A stretch of DNA of 64,000 nucleotides from Sequoia sempervirens. Lineage: Eukaryota > Streptophyta > Pinopsida > Cupressales > Cupressaceae. Below the pieces are notes generated by a model that was not told where the DNA came from, made no database searches, and saw only the letters and a program-made list of their open reading frames with translations. The stretch spans positions 1 to 64,000 of the forward strand of contig VDFB02139091.1 in the NCBI GenBank assembly GCA_007258455.2, read 5' to 3'. Within the stretch, counting starts at the first letter, position 1. Each line of letters begins with the position of its first letter. The translations under genes and the position numbers were made by a program. This document shows, one piece after another, positions 31,258 through 43,560 of this stretch.

Positions 31258-34200
31258 TTGTCTTATCTTGGAATGTAAGGGGCTTGAACAGTGGCCCTCG
31301 ACAAAAAGCTGTTTGTGATTTGGTTAGAAGTCAATCGCCTGATGTGCTCTTTCTCCAGGAGACTAAGCTGTCGGTTGAAAGTATGTTTGGTTTGATGCCT
31401 AAGCTGTGGGGGAATGGTGAGTTCCAATGTATTGGTGCACAGGGGGCTTCTGGGGGAGTGGCTTGTTTATGGAATCCTCTGAAGATTTCTCCTCTTTGGT
31501 GGATGTCCTCCAAGTCATCTCTCTCCATGATTGCTTCCTGCTTTGAGTCTGGGGAGGCTATATTTCTCTCCAATATTTATGCGCCTCCTGAGCTTCATGG
31601 TAAGCAATTATTGTGGACCCATATCAGGTTTGTTAGAAGTATGGCTCCTTACCATCCGTGGATAATGGCGGGGGATTTTAATGCTATCTCTACGTTGGAT
31701 GAGAAACGGGGTGGTATTGCGAGGCTGGAGCCTTCTGCTCTTCTCCTTCAGGATAACATTTCAGCTCTAAATCTGGTTGATATCAAGCCTAGTAATGGCC
31801 AGTTCACTTGGACTAATCGGAGGATTGGGGAGGATTGCATTGCTGAGCGTCTTGATCATTTTCTGGTCTCTTGTTACTGGGTTGGTGGTTTGTGGTCCTC
31901 TATGTCTGAAATTTTGGACTGGAGTGGTTCAGATCACTGGCCTATCAAGCTCGCGATCTCTTCGGCCCGTGTGCCTCGGTCTCCTCCTTTTAAATTCCAG
32001 CTTATGTGGCTTAGGGATCCCTCTCTTCATGACTACGTGGCTGAATGGTGGAGGTATGGTAGACCTTCCTATGGTACTAAAATGTATACTTTTGCTAAGT
32101 TACTTCAATTTGTCAAGTATCAACTCAAACGATGGAATCGACACTGCTTTGGAAACATTTTCCATGCTAAGGCTACTGCTCAGGCGGAGTTGGCTGGTAT
32201 TACGAGGAGGATTAGGGAGGATGGGATGACTGAAGTGCTGCTTTTGGAAGAAGCCAAGGCCCTGAAGCTGCTGGAGGAGTGTGAGCTAAGGGAAGAAATT
32301 TTTTGGAAACAAAAGGCCCGGGTTGATTGGTTACTGGAAGGAGATAAGAATACTGCCTTCTTCTTCAATTCGGTGAAAGCCAGGAGACATGGCAACTCTA
32401 TTTTTGTTTTAGTGAATGACAGGGGTGAGCAGCTTTCCTCCTCTTAGGAGATCTCTAATGAAGCAGTTCAATACTTTGCTTCTTTATTCAAGGAGGAGGA
32501 GCGAAGGAGTGTCGATGAGGAAATTCAAGTCCTATCATGTATCCCTTCTCTTGTTTCCAGAGAAATGAATGAGCATCTTATGAGTGACATCTTGCTTGAT
32601 GAGCTGGAGGGCATAGTGTTTCAGATGAAGAAGGGGAAAGCCCCTGGCCCGGATGGCTTTCTGATTGAGTTCTTCCAAGAGTTCTGGGATATTACCAAAT
32701 TGGACTTGTTAGCAGTTGTGCAGGAATCTCAATCAAATAAGCAAATGCTACGGGCTCTCAATTCCACCTTCCTAGCCCTCATTCCCAAGTGTGAGGGTGC
32801 TGATAGGTTAACGCAATTTCGGCCTATCTCTCTGTGCAATGTGATTTATAAAATTATCTCTAAATTGATGGCTGACAGGTTGAAAAAGTGGCTTTTAGTG
32901 TTGATTTCTGAGGAATAGGGCGGTTTTGTGGAGGGTCAGAAAATTTTGGATGGGGTGGTGATTGCTACTGAAACTATCCATTCTATGGCCACTTCCAAGG
33001 GTAAGGCAATGTTTATCAAACTGGATATGGCTAAGGCTTATGACAGAGTTCAGTGGTCCTTCCTTCAGAAGATTCTTGGTGCTTTTGGTTTTGGAGAGGA
33101 TTGGATTAGGTGGGTGATGAGCTGTGTTACTACAACCTCCTATGTGTTAATCAATGGTGAGCACTCTGAGCTTTTTGGTGCGTCTCGGGGTTTGCGCCAG
33201 GGAGACCCCCTCTCTCCCTATTTGTTTATCCTTCTTGCCGAGGGTCTGGGATGCCTGATGAGAAGGCATGTGGAGCTGGGGCTTATTTCAGGATGGAGAT
33301 GGAATGGTGGCTTACCTTCGCAGTCTCATTTGCAGTTTGTGGATGACACAGCTTTGATGGGTCTGGCGTCTATCAGGGAAGCTACTAATATGCGTAAAGT
33401 TTTGGATGTTTATCTTAATGCCTCGGGCCAATTGATCAATGAGGAAAAGTCCTCCATCTTTTTCTTTAACACTCCTGAGGCCATTCAGAGGAGGATTGCT
33501 CACATTTTGAGATTTCAGATTGGGTCTCTCCCTGTGACCTACCTGGGTATTCTGATCTCTGTTGGAAGACCTCATAGAGATTCTTGGAAAAATATATTGG
33601 ATAAATTTTGTGTGAAGGTTAATCATTGGACTCACAGATGGCTGTCCTTTGCTGGGCGTGTTCAGTTGCTCAAGTATGTGGTGCAGGCTCTCCCCACCTA
33701 CAGGTGCATGATCCAGGTTGCCCCGGTGAGTTTCATTAAGGAGTTGGATTCTCTTGCTAGGCAGTTTTTATGGGCTGGTAGCCTACAGTCTTCCAAATGG
33801 AGTCTTGTCAAGTGGGATATTGTTTGTAGCCCGAAGCAGTTCGGAGGGCTTGGTTTAAGGCAGTCTTTGCTGTCCAGCGTGGCTCAAGCTGCTAAGTTGT
33901 ATTGGCGCTGGTGTGTGGAGCAGGATCACCTCTGGGCTAGAATTTTATCTCATAAGTATTTTCCAGGGATCCCTCAGTATGATATTCCCCGGTACTCCTT
34001 GAGGGGGAAAGGTTCGGTGATTTGGGGTACTCTCAAGAAAGGGGCTGATCTCATAAAGGATGGCCTTTTTTGGATTTGCAAAAGGGGGACGGAAGCTCTC
34101 TTCTGGTCTGATTCTTGGGATGGTTTTCCCCCCATTCTCTCCCAGTTTCCGAACTTGGTAACTTTGTGCCAGCGGTTCCTCGAAGTTGGTTGGTCAAGGG

Positions 34201-35558
34201 TGAGTGATTTTAAGTCCTTCTCTGCCCGAGATCAGCTGAGAATGGTGGGATGGAAGAGCCCTGACGAGTGGCCTGATGTTGGTATGGAGGAGGACTGTGC
34301 TGAGCTGCACAAAATCCTCTCCAACAGGAAATGTAGTTCCCTGCAGGAGAAGGATGTTCTTTCATGGTCTCCTAATCCTAAGGGCGTCTTTACTGTTGCT
34401 TCTGGATATCAGAGATTGTTATCCCACAGGCTTGAGGGGGGGGAGGTTCACTGGTGGAAGAGAGAGTGGAATAAGTTCTCCTGGCCAAAGTGTAATTCCT
34501 TTCTTTGGACCCTGGCCTGGAACAGGTGCTTGACGTGGGACAATATTCAGAAGAGGGGGTTTCAAGGCCCTTCTATTTGTGTTTTGTGCGGGGCAGCGGA
34601 GGAGGATTCTTCCCACTTGTTTTTTTGGTGCCCCTTTGTTTTGCATCTTTGGCATATTTGGTGGGAGGCCTGGAGAATCTCGTGTGTTCATGCTTCTTCA
34701 CTGGTGGAGTTTTGGAACAGTGTGGGTAGACCTCCTTCTGGAACCTCTTTTCTACAGGAGGTGTGGTATGTAGGTCCTACTTTCATACTGTGGCAGATCT
34801 GGCTTGAACGAAATCGTAGAATTTTTCGGGGTGAAAGGTTGATATTCCAACAAGTTTGGCAAAGAGTTAGGGCTATGATTCAGGAGACGGTGGAAGCTAA
34901 GTGTGAGGTGGTTTTCCCTTTAGACAAAGGGGACGCTGAGAAGGTGGAGAGACTTGGAATCTAGGGGTTGTCTTCGGCTTCGGCTTGCGTCAAGAGGGGA
35001 AGGAGGGGGAAACAAAAAGTCCAAAGGGTGGGCAGGTGGATGCCCCCTCCGGATGGAATCTTGAAGATCAATACTGATGGTTCTTCAAGAGGCAACCCTG
35101 GTCCTGCTGGAATTGGTGGAATTGGTCGGGATTCTTCGGGCTCTGTGGTTTTCTTCTTCTCTGCTCATGAAGGGGTGCAGTCTATCAACCTTATGGAAGG
35201 TTTGGCGATTCTCTATGCTCTTGAGAGGGCTTATGTTTTGGGTTGGCGCAGGGTTATTTGTGAATCTGATTCTCAGGTTCTGATTGGTTTGATAAATAAT
35301 TGGACGGTGTCTGATGTTAGCTGGCAACTGGCTGGAATGGTGCAACAGATTTTACAGATTGGTTCTTTGATGGAATTTATATCCTTTGTTCATATTCCTC
35401 GGGAGTGGAATAGGGCTGCTGATTGTTTGGCCAAGTGGGCTTCTGAGAATCTTCTCGGTTGGAAGGTTGATGGGTGGGAGCAAGTTCCCCAAGAGCTCCG
35501 CCAGGATTTAGAAGGGATTCTGGTTAAAGATGGGGATGGTCACAATGAGGAAGGCTGA
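31254..35558 (+). pseudogene. LINE ORF2 (endonuclease, RT, zf-RVT, RNase H) with three TAG stops
   Basis: One frame runs for 4305 bases with no frameshift, broken only by TAG at 32445-32447, 32916-32918 and 34962-34964. Order: APE-type endonuclease (VLSWNVRGLNS, LFLQETKLS, MAGDFNAIS, DHWPIKLA; 31257-31960); RT (KGKAPGPDGFLIEFF at 32634, AYDRVQWSFLQKILG at 33036, LRQGDPLSPYLF at 33195, catalytic FVDD at about 33339); zinc-binding zf-RVT region (CVLCGAAEEDSSHLFFWCPF, near 34580); RNase H after the third stop (NTDGSSRGNPGPAG, ESDSQVLIG, NRAADCLAKW; 35070-35440). The enzyme nicks target DNA and copies element RNA there. The second stop falls where relatives have Gln in QGGFV. Confidence 0.92.
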
Positions 35559-35630
35559 TGTGTGTTGCTATGTTGCTGTTGGCGGGTCTTTGTGGCCCGA
35601 TTTTTTTTGTAATCTTCTCTTCTGATTTTC

Positions 35631-35636
35631 AATAAA
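35631..35636 (+). terminator. LINE polyadenylation signal
   Basis: AATAAA about 20 bp before the A-rich tail, 73 bp after the ORF2 stop. This is the expected 3' end of a retrotransposed L1 transcript. Confidence 0.75.
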
Positions 35637-36649
35637 GTTTTTACCCTGTTTTAATAAAAAAAAATAAAAAAAAATTAATCTTTGTCCATTATTTCCTCAT
35701 GATTATTTAAATAAATAAGTTTTATTTATTTATTTATTTAAATACGTCATTAATTCTTAAATGTCCTTTCATAATTAAATAAATTCTTTAATTTATTTAA
35801 TTATTGTCCACCTTGGAATTTTCCCCCATTTTAAATAAAATTATTTATTTATTTATTTAAAATGGTCCCACTCTCTAATTTTCCCTCTTTTAGTATATAA
35901 TTCAAATTAATTATTTACTATCACATGACCCCACCTTTTGAATTAAATTAATTTATAATTCAAAATAGTCTTTTTCCTCCATAAATCAAGTAATTTTTAA
36001 TATTATTTGATTTTCCAGCTCTCTCTTTTTTTGTGCCATTCTTATCTCCTTGTCACATGCATTGTCAACCCTTGATTTGATTTTCTCAAATTAAATCTTG
36101 TCCACTCATTTCAAATATACCCTAATGTTGGGTTGTTATATTGAATCTTGTCCATTGATTCTAGGGCATTTGTCAACTTTTAATCTTGGCCTTTCATCCA
36201 AAATTGTATTTTCTATAAAATGCCAATTTTGGTCTCATTTTGTCATCTCATGCAATCTTGTTTTAGGCATCTCTCATATCTCTTGCAATCTTGTCATCTT
36301 AGCTCTTGTCTTAGGCATACTTCATCTCTCATTTGGCATTTTGGCATACTTTAGTCATAGTTTAGAATTGCTTACTAGTTGCATAGTTGCATAGTATTGC
36401 ATTTTGTCATCAAATCCTTCAACATTTGCTTTGGTCTTGGCATTGTCACATATTTCTCACACAAAATATGAGGGAAAACTTCATATTTTAGCAAATAGAG
36501 GTGTAATGGAGGTCAATCATGGAGGTTGAAGACTCAAGGTGATATCTCTCTTTGTTTTTCATGTTTTCCTCCTTTGTGCTTCATTATTACTTTGGGTTTT
36601 GATTTATTTAGCTACTAATCTGCTAACCTAGAAATTCTCCATAGTTACA

Positions 36650-37640
36650 GTTGCAAAAAATATTGTTTTGGGAGTACAATGGCTTACTACATTGGTAAAA
36701 ATTGAGATGAACTTCCAAGAACTATTCATGAGATTCAAATCAGAAGGAAAGGTAGTAGAGCTAAGGGATTGAATGAAAAGTCGCCACAAATGGTAAGCTC
36801 TCATCAAATGAAAAAATTTCTTAAGAAAGGAGTTGGTGTATTTGTGGCCTAGTTATGTTCATTAGAAGTCTCTCAATCTAATGCTCCTACTCATCCAAAT
36901 TTACAAGCAATAATTCATCATCACTTAGTGGTTTTTGGAGATATGCCTAAAGGACTTCCTCCTAAGAGGGATCATGATCATGCCATACAACTAGTTCTAG
37001 GGAGCCAGCCACCAAACATTAGGCCTTGTAGGTACCCACATATACAAAAAAGTGAGATAGAAGAAATTGTTAAGGAGATGCTAGAGGTAGGAATTATTAG
37101 GCATAGCCAAAGTGCTTACTCCTCGCCTATGGTGATGGTACATAAGAAGGATGAAACTTGGAACATGTGTCTATACTATAGAGTGCTCAACATTTACACC
37201 ATTAAAGATAATATTCCTATTCCAATCATTGATGATTTGCTAGATGAATTGAATGGAGCTATGTATTTTACCAAGTTAGATCTTAGATCTGGTTATCACC
37301 AAGTTCAGACTAATGAAGAAGATATTTGTAAGATAATTTTGGACTCGTGAGGGTCATCATGAATTTTTGGTGGTGTCATTCAGTCTTACCAATACACCAT
37401 ATACATTCCAAAATTTGATGAATTCCATTTTTAAGAAATTCTTGAGGAAGTTTGTATTAGTGTCCTTTGATGATATATTGATTTATAATAGGACATGGGA
37501 AGAACACTTGCAGCATGTAGATCAAGCATTACAAATACTCAAAGATCATCAACTCTATTCTAATCCATTCAAGTGTGCTTTTGGTCTTAATGAGGTGGAG
37601 TATTTGGGACACATAGTGTCACATGTAGAGTAAAGGTGGA
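36650..37640 (+). pseudogene. Chromovirus A reverse transcriptase
   Basis: Resumes the chromovirus pol gene after the solo LTR. LGVQWLTTL (36670) ends the protease region. RT begins with GLPPKRDHDHAIQL (36952-36993), then KSEIEEIVKEMLEVGIIRHS, YFTKLDLRSGYHQVQTNEED (37265-37325), and the palm FVLVSFDDILIYNRTWEEHL (37450-37510), where FDD is a normal chromovirus form of the catalytic box. The frame shifts near 37345 and stops near 37350 and 37633. An aspartate pair is intact but the gene is not translatable. Confidence 0.88.
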
Positions 37641-39245
37641 TCCTAACAAATTTAAGGCTATCATGGAATGGCCTATTCCAAAAACCATTAAGAAATTGAG
37701 GGGTTTTTTAGGATTGATGAGATACTATAGAATATTTGTGAACAATTATGGTCATATAGCAGTACCTCTCATAGCTTTATTGAAGAAGGATTATTTTCAT
37801 TGGAATGAGGCTGCTAATGTAGCATTTGAGAGATTGAAGGAGACTATGTGTACAACTCCAATGCTTTCCACTCCAAACTTCACCAAGGACTTTATTGTGG
37901 AATGTGATGCTTCAAGAAATGGTATAGGAGTAGTACTCATGTATGAGGGTTGACCAATTGCTTTTGAGAGTCATCAATTAAAGGGTAAGAATCAAATCAA
38001 ACCTATTTATGAGAAGGAAATGCTACCGATTCTTCATGCAATTAAACAATTGAGGCCTTATCTAATGGGTAGACACTTCAAGGTTAAGACAGATCATGAT
38101 AGCCTAAAATCCTTTTTGGAACAAAGATTATCTTCTAAAGAGCAACAAAAATGGGTCACTACGATGTTGGGATATGAATTTGAGATTGTATATAAGAAAG
38201 GGAAGGAAAATATTGTGGCAGATGCACTTTCTAGGAAGGATGAGAAAGATGAAGCCTTATTGTGTGCCCTTTCAATATTACAAGAAAATTGGGTGGAAGA
38301 AGCCAAAGCAAAGTCGTAGAATGATGTTGCAACATGTAATCTCATCCAAAAATTAAAGAGTGATCCTAGAAGTTCAGATAAGTTTTGTTGGAAGGGAGAT
38401 ACTCTTTGGTATAAAGAGTGTTTGTATCTTTGCAATAATTCCACTCTTAAACATAAGATTCTCACAGAACTACATGAGTCTCCAGTTGGTGGTCATTCAG
38501 AATTTTTGAAGACATATCATTGAATCAAGCAATATTTTTTATGGGAAGGGCTAAAAGGTGATGTTCAAAAACTTGTGGTTAAATGTTTGGTTTGTCAACA
38601 AAATAAAGGGGAGACAACTAAGACACCAAGTCTCTTGTAGCCCTTATCTATTCCTAGCCAATGTTGGGAAGAGGCATCCATGGAATTCATCAGAGGGCTT
38701 CCCAAATCTAAAGGTCATAATGTCATCATGGTATTAGTTGATCACCTCACTAAATATGCACATTTCATTGCATTATCACATCCTTTTACAACAAGTGTAG
38801 TGGCAAATTTTTTTTGGAGAATATACAAAAGCTACATGGTACACCTAAGGTTATTGTCAGTGATCATGATCCTATCTTTACTAGTCACTTTTGGAAAGAT
38901 TTATTCTCATATTTGGGTACTCAATTGGCTCATAGATCTTCATACAACCCTCAATCAGATGGGAAAATTGAGGTTGTTAATATCTGTTTGGAAGGATATC
39001 TACGTTGTTTCACTTCAAATAAATAGTCTCAATGGGTAGATTGGATACCACTAGCAAAATGGTGGTATAACACTTCTTTTCATAGCTCATCAAAAATTTC
39101 TCCATTTTTGGAACTATATGGATATCATCCTCCTTCCATCACATCATCATTGAAGGTGTCACTAAGAGTTCAAGCAATAGAGGACCACTTGTTTCATCAA
39201 CAACAAGTACTTTTAGGACTCAAGGAGAATTTAGCCATGACAGAA
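37641..39245 (+). pseudogene. Chromovirus A RNase H and integrase (3' truncated)
   Basis: RNase H: FLGLMRYYRIFVNNYGHIAV (37707-37766), FIVECDASRNGIGVVLMYEG (37894-37953), QLRPYLMGRHFKVKTDHDSL and VADALSRKDEKD (38213-38250). Integrase: zinc region HKILTELHESPVGGHS (38452-38500) and CLVCQQNKGETTK, the core with MEFIRGLPKSKGHNVIMVLV (38680-38739), VSDHDPIFTSHFW (38846-38885) and PQSDGKIEVVN (38952-38984). The homology stops around NLAMTEI near 39245, where a different element's LTR begins. The C-terminal end, any chromodomain and the 3' LTR are lost. Confidence 0.88.
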
Positions 39246-39254
39246 ATTTGAATG

Positions 39255-39635
39255 AAGCAGTCCCAAGTCAGCTTCAACAAAGTACTTTTGGTGACTGGTA
39301 CACATCATCTTACGTCTCTTTGATCTGTAATCTAATTTTTGGTTCCATCAGTATTGAGCTTAATCTTCAAGATGTAAGTTGTAGATTTCATTTTGGGTTT
39401 GATTTGCTATTTTTAATATTTGTCTCCATAGTGTTGTTTAATCAGGACCCCCGTCATTGCAAAAAAATGAAATTAATAGATTCGTGCACTTTGACTTGAC
39501 TCACGTAAAGGTTGATAGTCCTTTCATTGTGTGGATCTCATTTCCTAATGAAATAGAGAGAAATTGGTCCTAATTATTTCATCAAACCCCATTTTCCTTT
39601 GTTCCTATTTGGTGAACCTATTTTTTCATGTTTCA
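39255..39635 (+). repeat. Truncated 5' LTR of gag-only Tat-like element
   Basis: Matches 51088-51466, the end of the intact 3' LTR, base for base with scattered changes (GTCCCAAGTCAGCTTCA, TTGGTGACTGGTACACATCAT, TTGAGCTTAATCTTCAAGAT). Ends ATGTTTCA. The 5' two-thirds of the LTR are missing and it joins chromovirus A directly. I could not identify the primer-binding site after it (TTATGGTGAACTTGAC). Confidence 0.7.
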
Positions 39636-40430
39636 TTATGGTGAACTTGACTTTTGATCATTGCATTTTTCTAATTTTGGAGTCCATTTTCACCCTAGAT
39701 CTAGATCTTGCATTCATTTGCATTTAATTACATTGAATTGAATCTCATTTAGGATTTTTTAGCTTGAATTAGTTTGCATTTCATTTAGGGTTTTAGGATT
39801 GCATTTTTGCATCTCTTGAAATCTAAAAAATACAAAAAAACAATCATTTTGCAAATCATTTACATAACATTGCATCATCATTCACTTACATTTGAAAATT
39901 GAATCAAAATTGCACATCAAATTTTGTCTCCTAGTTTGTCATTTTGTCATTTTTTTCATTTGCATTCAACCTTAATTTCAAAGAAAATTGAAACTGTAAC
40001 TCATTATTTTAAATCAGAATTTGGAAACCACTAGAATCAATTCAGAAACATGTAATTTTTTTTTCTAAATCCCTAAGATAGGACCTATTCGCCCCTAAGG
40101 GAATGAGACATTGATCAAGGTCATTTCTTGAATTTATAGGAATTATAACATTTGTTTTTGCATTCTACTTTGCTATTTTCAGATTTTTGTTTTAGTTTGA
40201 AAAATCTCTGTTAAGTGGAATTTATCTTATTTAGCTTCATTTGATTTAGTGCATTGCGTGAATTCAAAATTGCATTCACAAAACATCATTTTCAAGTTTC
40301 TTATATAGCATAATTAGAAAATTATCTTGTTTAGAATCTACACATTTGCATTGCACTTTACATTCTAGTTTACTTCATTGCATTTCACCTTCTTTCCATT
40401 TTGGGTATACATTGAATTTGTAAAAATTGT
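39636..40430. other. Leader of the gag-only element
   Basis: About 0.8 kb of AT-rich sequence with ATTGCATTT repeats, no coding potential seen. It corresponds to the long untranslated leader between LTR and gag in Tat elements. Confidence 0.5.
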
Positions 40431-42318
40431 ATGAGATTCACAACTTGGTGTCCTATTAGCAATACTATTGTGAGATGTAGTTCAAGAATCATGTCATCCC
40501 GCAATACACCATTCACTGTGGATATTGGGTTCTTTAAGTCTTTCACTAATAGTGTTGATAATCAACCCTCTATGGATCATACTATTCATACCTCATTTCC
40601 AATGACTTCCCTACCTACAAACAACGTGCATGATGTTGAAACAACGGTTGCTAATGTATCGCAAGAAAACATAAGAAGGATATATGAGGAAATAGAAAAA
40701 TTGCAAAACTTTGTGACTTTTGAAAATATTGGTTGTAGTGCCATTCCTGCTTTAAATAATGTGAGGAAAATGCTTGAAAATGAACATGGAATAGAGATTG
40801 TGTGAAGTTTACCTCATATTGTTGAAAAGAACATCCCTACCATGACTAGTTGTGCTCAATATTTGGGGTATACTCAAAGCCAAGGTGGAAATTCAATTCC
40901 TCCTTCCACAACCCTTACCTCTATTTCTACATACACTAGTACTCATGTTTTTATAACCATTCAAACTAATAGCAATGCCAACACTTCCTTAGGAATTTTC
41001 ACTTTGAATCCTTCTACCTTCATGAATTCAAATTTCATATCTCCTAAACCACCCCCCCTCACAAATGCACAATTCACTTGCCCATCACATACATACACCA
41101 CTCCATATTCACCTCCATCTCACAACACCAACAATGATCCATTCCTTAACACACTTTTGAAAAATATGTCATCTCTTCAACAACAAATTGCCACCTTAAA
41201 CCAAAACAAAAATGGCCAACCTTCACAATAAATCAAAACCAATCCATTATCCTTGGAGATATTGAGAACAGAAAGGCCACAAGGTATAGAAGTTCCCAGG
41301 TTTGAGAAATTAGGTGGGAAAGGAGATTCTGTTAGCCACATTTCTACTTACATAGGCTTATGTAGTGACTTTATTTTTGAAGATAAACTCTTGGCTAAGC
41401 TATTCCCTCGATCCTCGAAAGATGCTGCTTTAGAGTGGTTTTTCTCCTTACCGAATGATTCAATTGGTTCATTCAATGAACTTATTGATTCCTTTTACAA
41501 CCAATTCCAAATTCACATGGTTCCTAAGATGATCTTAGCTAATTTGACAACATGTAAACAAAAGGATGATGAAAAGATCACTGATTTCATAGTACAATAC
41601 CAAATGCTTTATTCACAAATAAATATTAAGACTCTTGATGCCAACCTTTAAAGAATGTTTATTTCCAATTTGCAAGAAAAAATTAAAAAAAATATTGAGA
41701 TTATGAGGTTTTGTTCCTTCACAAAGTTGTGTACAACCCTTTGTGATTACCAAAATTTGTTTAGTAGTCATGAAGTGAAATATCCCTCTAATCGTCCTAA
41801 AAAGTTTGAATCCACACCTCAAACCAACTATCAATCTTTCAAGAAAAAAAAAGGGATTCCTCCAACTTAATACCCCTCAATCCAATCAAAATGTTAACAC
41901 CCAAGTGGCTGCTATAAAGATGAAAAAACCATATGCCTTTACAAATATATATAGACAATTTACACCCCTACCCGATACCCTTCATAATACCATGTTGCAG
42001 CTCTTAGAGAGGAATTTAATTTCCTTGCCTCCTATTAGAGTTCCTAATCCTACTAAGCCTTTACCTTCAAACTATAGACCAAATGCTTATTTCCATTTTC
42101 ATCGACAAAATGGACATGATACAAAACATTGCAAGTGTTTTAAACATCTTGTGCAAGATCTCATTGATTCTAATAATATCCTAATTGGAGGTGTTAATGA
42201 TCAAGGTAATAAGTCTATAGCTCCTCCTAATCAAAACTTGCAAATCTTTACCAATCCTATGCCTAATCATAATATCTCCTTTGTCAAAGCTAATGAAACA
42301 AAGAATGATGTGACATGA
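40431..42318 (+). pseudogene. gag: Gag of gag-only Tat-like element
   Basis: Open pieces in order: 40431-40805, 40842-41231, 41253-41651, 41655-41870 and 41806-42318, all plus strand but separated by stops and a frameshift. The core GIEVPRFEKLGGKGDSVSHI (41286) with LLAKLFPRSSKDAALEWFFS (41391-41450) parallels Tat-1 gag (LFPRSLCGQSMEWLSK). The atypical Cys/His motif YFHFHRQNGHDTKHCKCFKH and LVQDLIDSNNI follow (42087-42180), again like Tat-1. This protein would package RNA, and such elements rely on relatives for RT and integrase. Confidence 0.82.
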
Positions 42319-43560
42319 ATGTGGACACAAATGATGAAAATATGAAAGGAAATGAGAACAACCATATGTATGGTGTGGTTGGATTTATTGATGCTAAAAC
42401 TCACAAGGGCCTAATTAAGATGCTACTTGACATTGCTTTCTCACAACAAGACATACTTAAACATGCAGCCGATGGTCCTCTTTACATAGCTGGAAGAATT
42501 AATGACAAGCCTACTGATGGGATATTAATTGATCCCATCTATGTAGAGAATGTGATCACTGAATAATTCCTATTTGTGCACGAGCTTTATCAAGATACAC
42601 ATGAAAAACTAAAAACATGGATCAAAACACATAACGGTTTTGCTTTCCCTATCATTGGATTGATAAATATCCCTCTAAAGGTTGACCGAAATAATTAAAT
42701 GTATTATTCACCATCATCCTGTCTTTGGACCAATTTCATATGAAGTTAGGCTATCCATGGCTTCGCTCCATGAATTTCATCCCATCGGTTGTGCATAAAT
42801 GTCTAAAGTTTCCATTTGGAAATGATATCTTTACTGTGCATCATAGTGGCTTTAATCCTGTGTTTTTCGGTGGGAAATTTTCATAACATTTATTTTGGCC
42901 TGAGCCTATTGAACCTATTAGACCTCGTGAAGACTTCTTTTTCAAATCCTATCAAAATTTTAATTCAAAGTGAATAGTAGAATTATCCCTTAGTAATATG
43001 CCTCAACCCATCGTTGAGCCTCCTATACTTGATAAAACCATGATTGAACCAAAAGCCCTTCAAAGTATCCAAGATCAACCTATGACAAATTATCCCCCTA
43101 TTTCCTATAAGAGACCACAAGATAATCAAACAAATCTCTTTGTGCCTCCTAAAGTCAAATAAGTTTACAAAGCTAAAGAGAAAGTGGTTGAACAACATCC
43201 CATGGTTCCTTCTGTTCCTCCCTTAAGGGAAGAAAATAAACCTATGGTTGATAAACCCGCTCCTATATAATCAAAACTTGAAAACTAAATGATAAGAAAT
43301 TAAAATGCTAGAGAGTGTAAGTGTAGATGTCATGCTATTGCTCGTTCGTTACAAGCAAAAGAAGAAAAGAACAACATAGAAAACCAAAATCAAACTTGTC
43401 TGAAGTAGTGCATGATGCCTCTCCACCCTTTCCACAACATAAAAAAACCTCTATGGATATTATGATTAGACCTCCCATTGTGATTAATATAGATGATGAT
43501 ATTGAAATTGAAAAGATTGATGAACAAGTGCACAATGATTTGAATTTATTGTTTTGATCT
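42315..43560 (+). pseudogene. Decayed protease region and Pro-rich spacer
   Basis: 42315-42566 encodes a segment ending GRINDKPTDGILIDPIYVEN, followed by a frame with KLGYPWLRSMNFIPSVVHKC (about 42738-42800), which matches the second half of Tat protease (compare SPWIHDMQVVPS in Tat-1). A clear DSG/DGG catalytic triad is not visible. The remainder (42960-43560) is a Pro/Lys/Asn-rich spacer with stops. No RT, RNase H or integrase follows before the 3' LTR. Confidence 0.6.

Larger units (their letters stand above)
29234..35677 (+). mobile_element. Full-length plant L1-type LINE
   Basis: A non-LTR retrotransposon flanked by the exact 15-bp direct repeat ATCTTTGTCCATTAT (29219-29233 and 35678-35692). 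It has a GC-rich 5' UTR of about 0.5 kb, ORF1, ORF2, an AATAAA signal at 35631-35636 and an A-rich tail (35655-35674). Its base composition is clearly more GC-rich than everything around it, which fits a younger insertion. It interrupts the solo LTR. Confidence 0.93.
28970..36649 (+). repeat. Solo LTR in chromovirus A, split by a LINE
   Basis: The LTR begins TGTAGACACATAAAAATG at 28970 and ends CATAGTTACA at 36649. Flanks GTTGT (28965-28969) and GTTGC (36650-36654) agree at four of five bases, as expected for an aged target duplication. Without the LINE, which occupies 29234-35677, the LTR is about 1.2 kb. It holds AT-rich ATTTAAATAAATAA repeats on both sides of the LINE and a TATA box (TCTATAAAATGCC, about 36211). 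Its start resembles the LTRs at 58127 and 62171. Confidence 0.8.
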
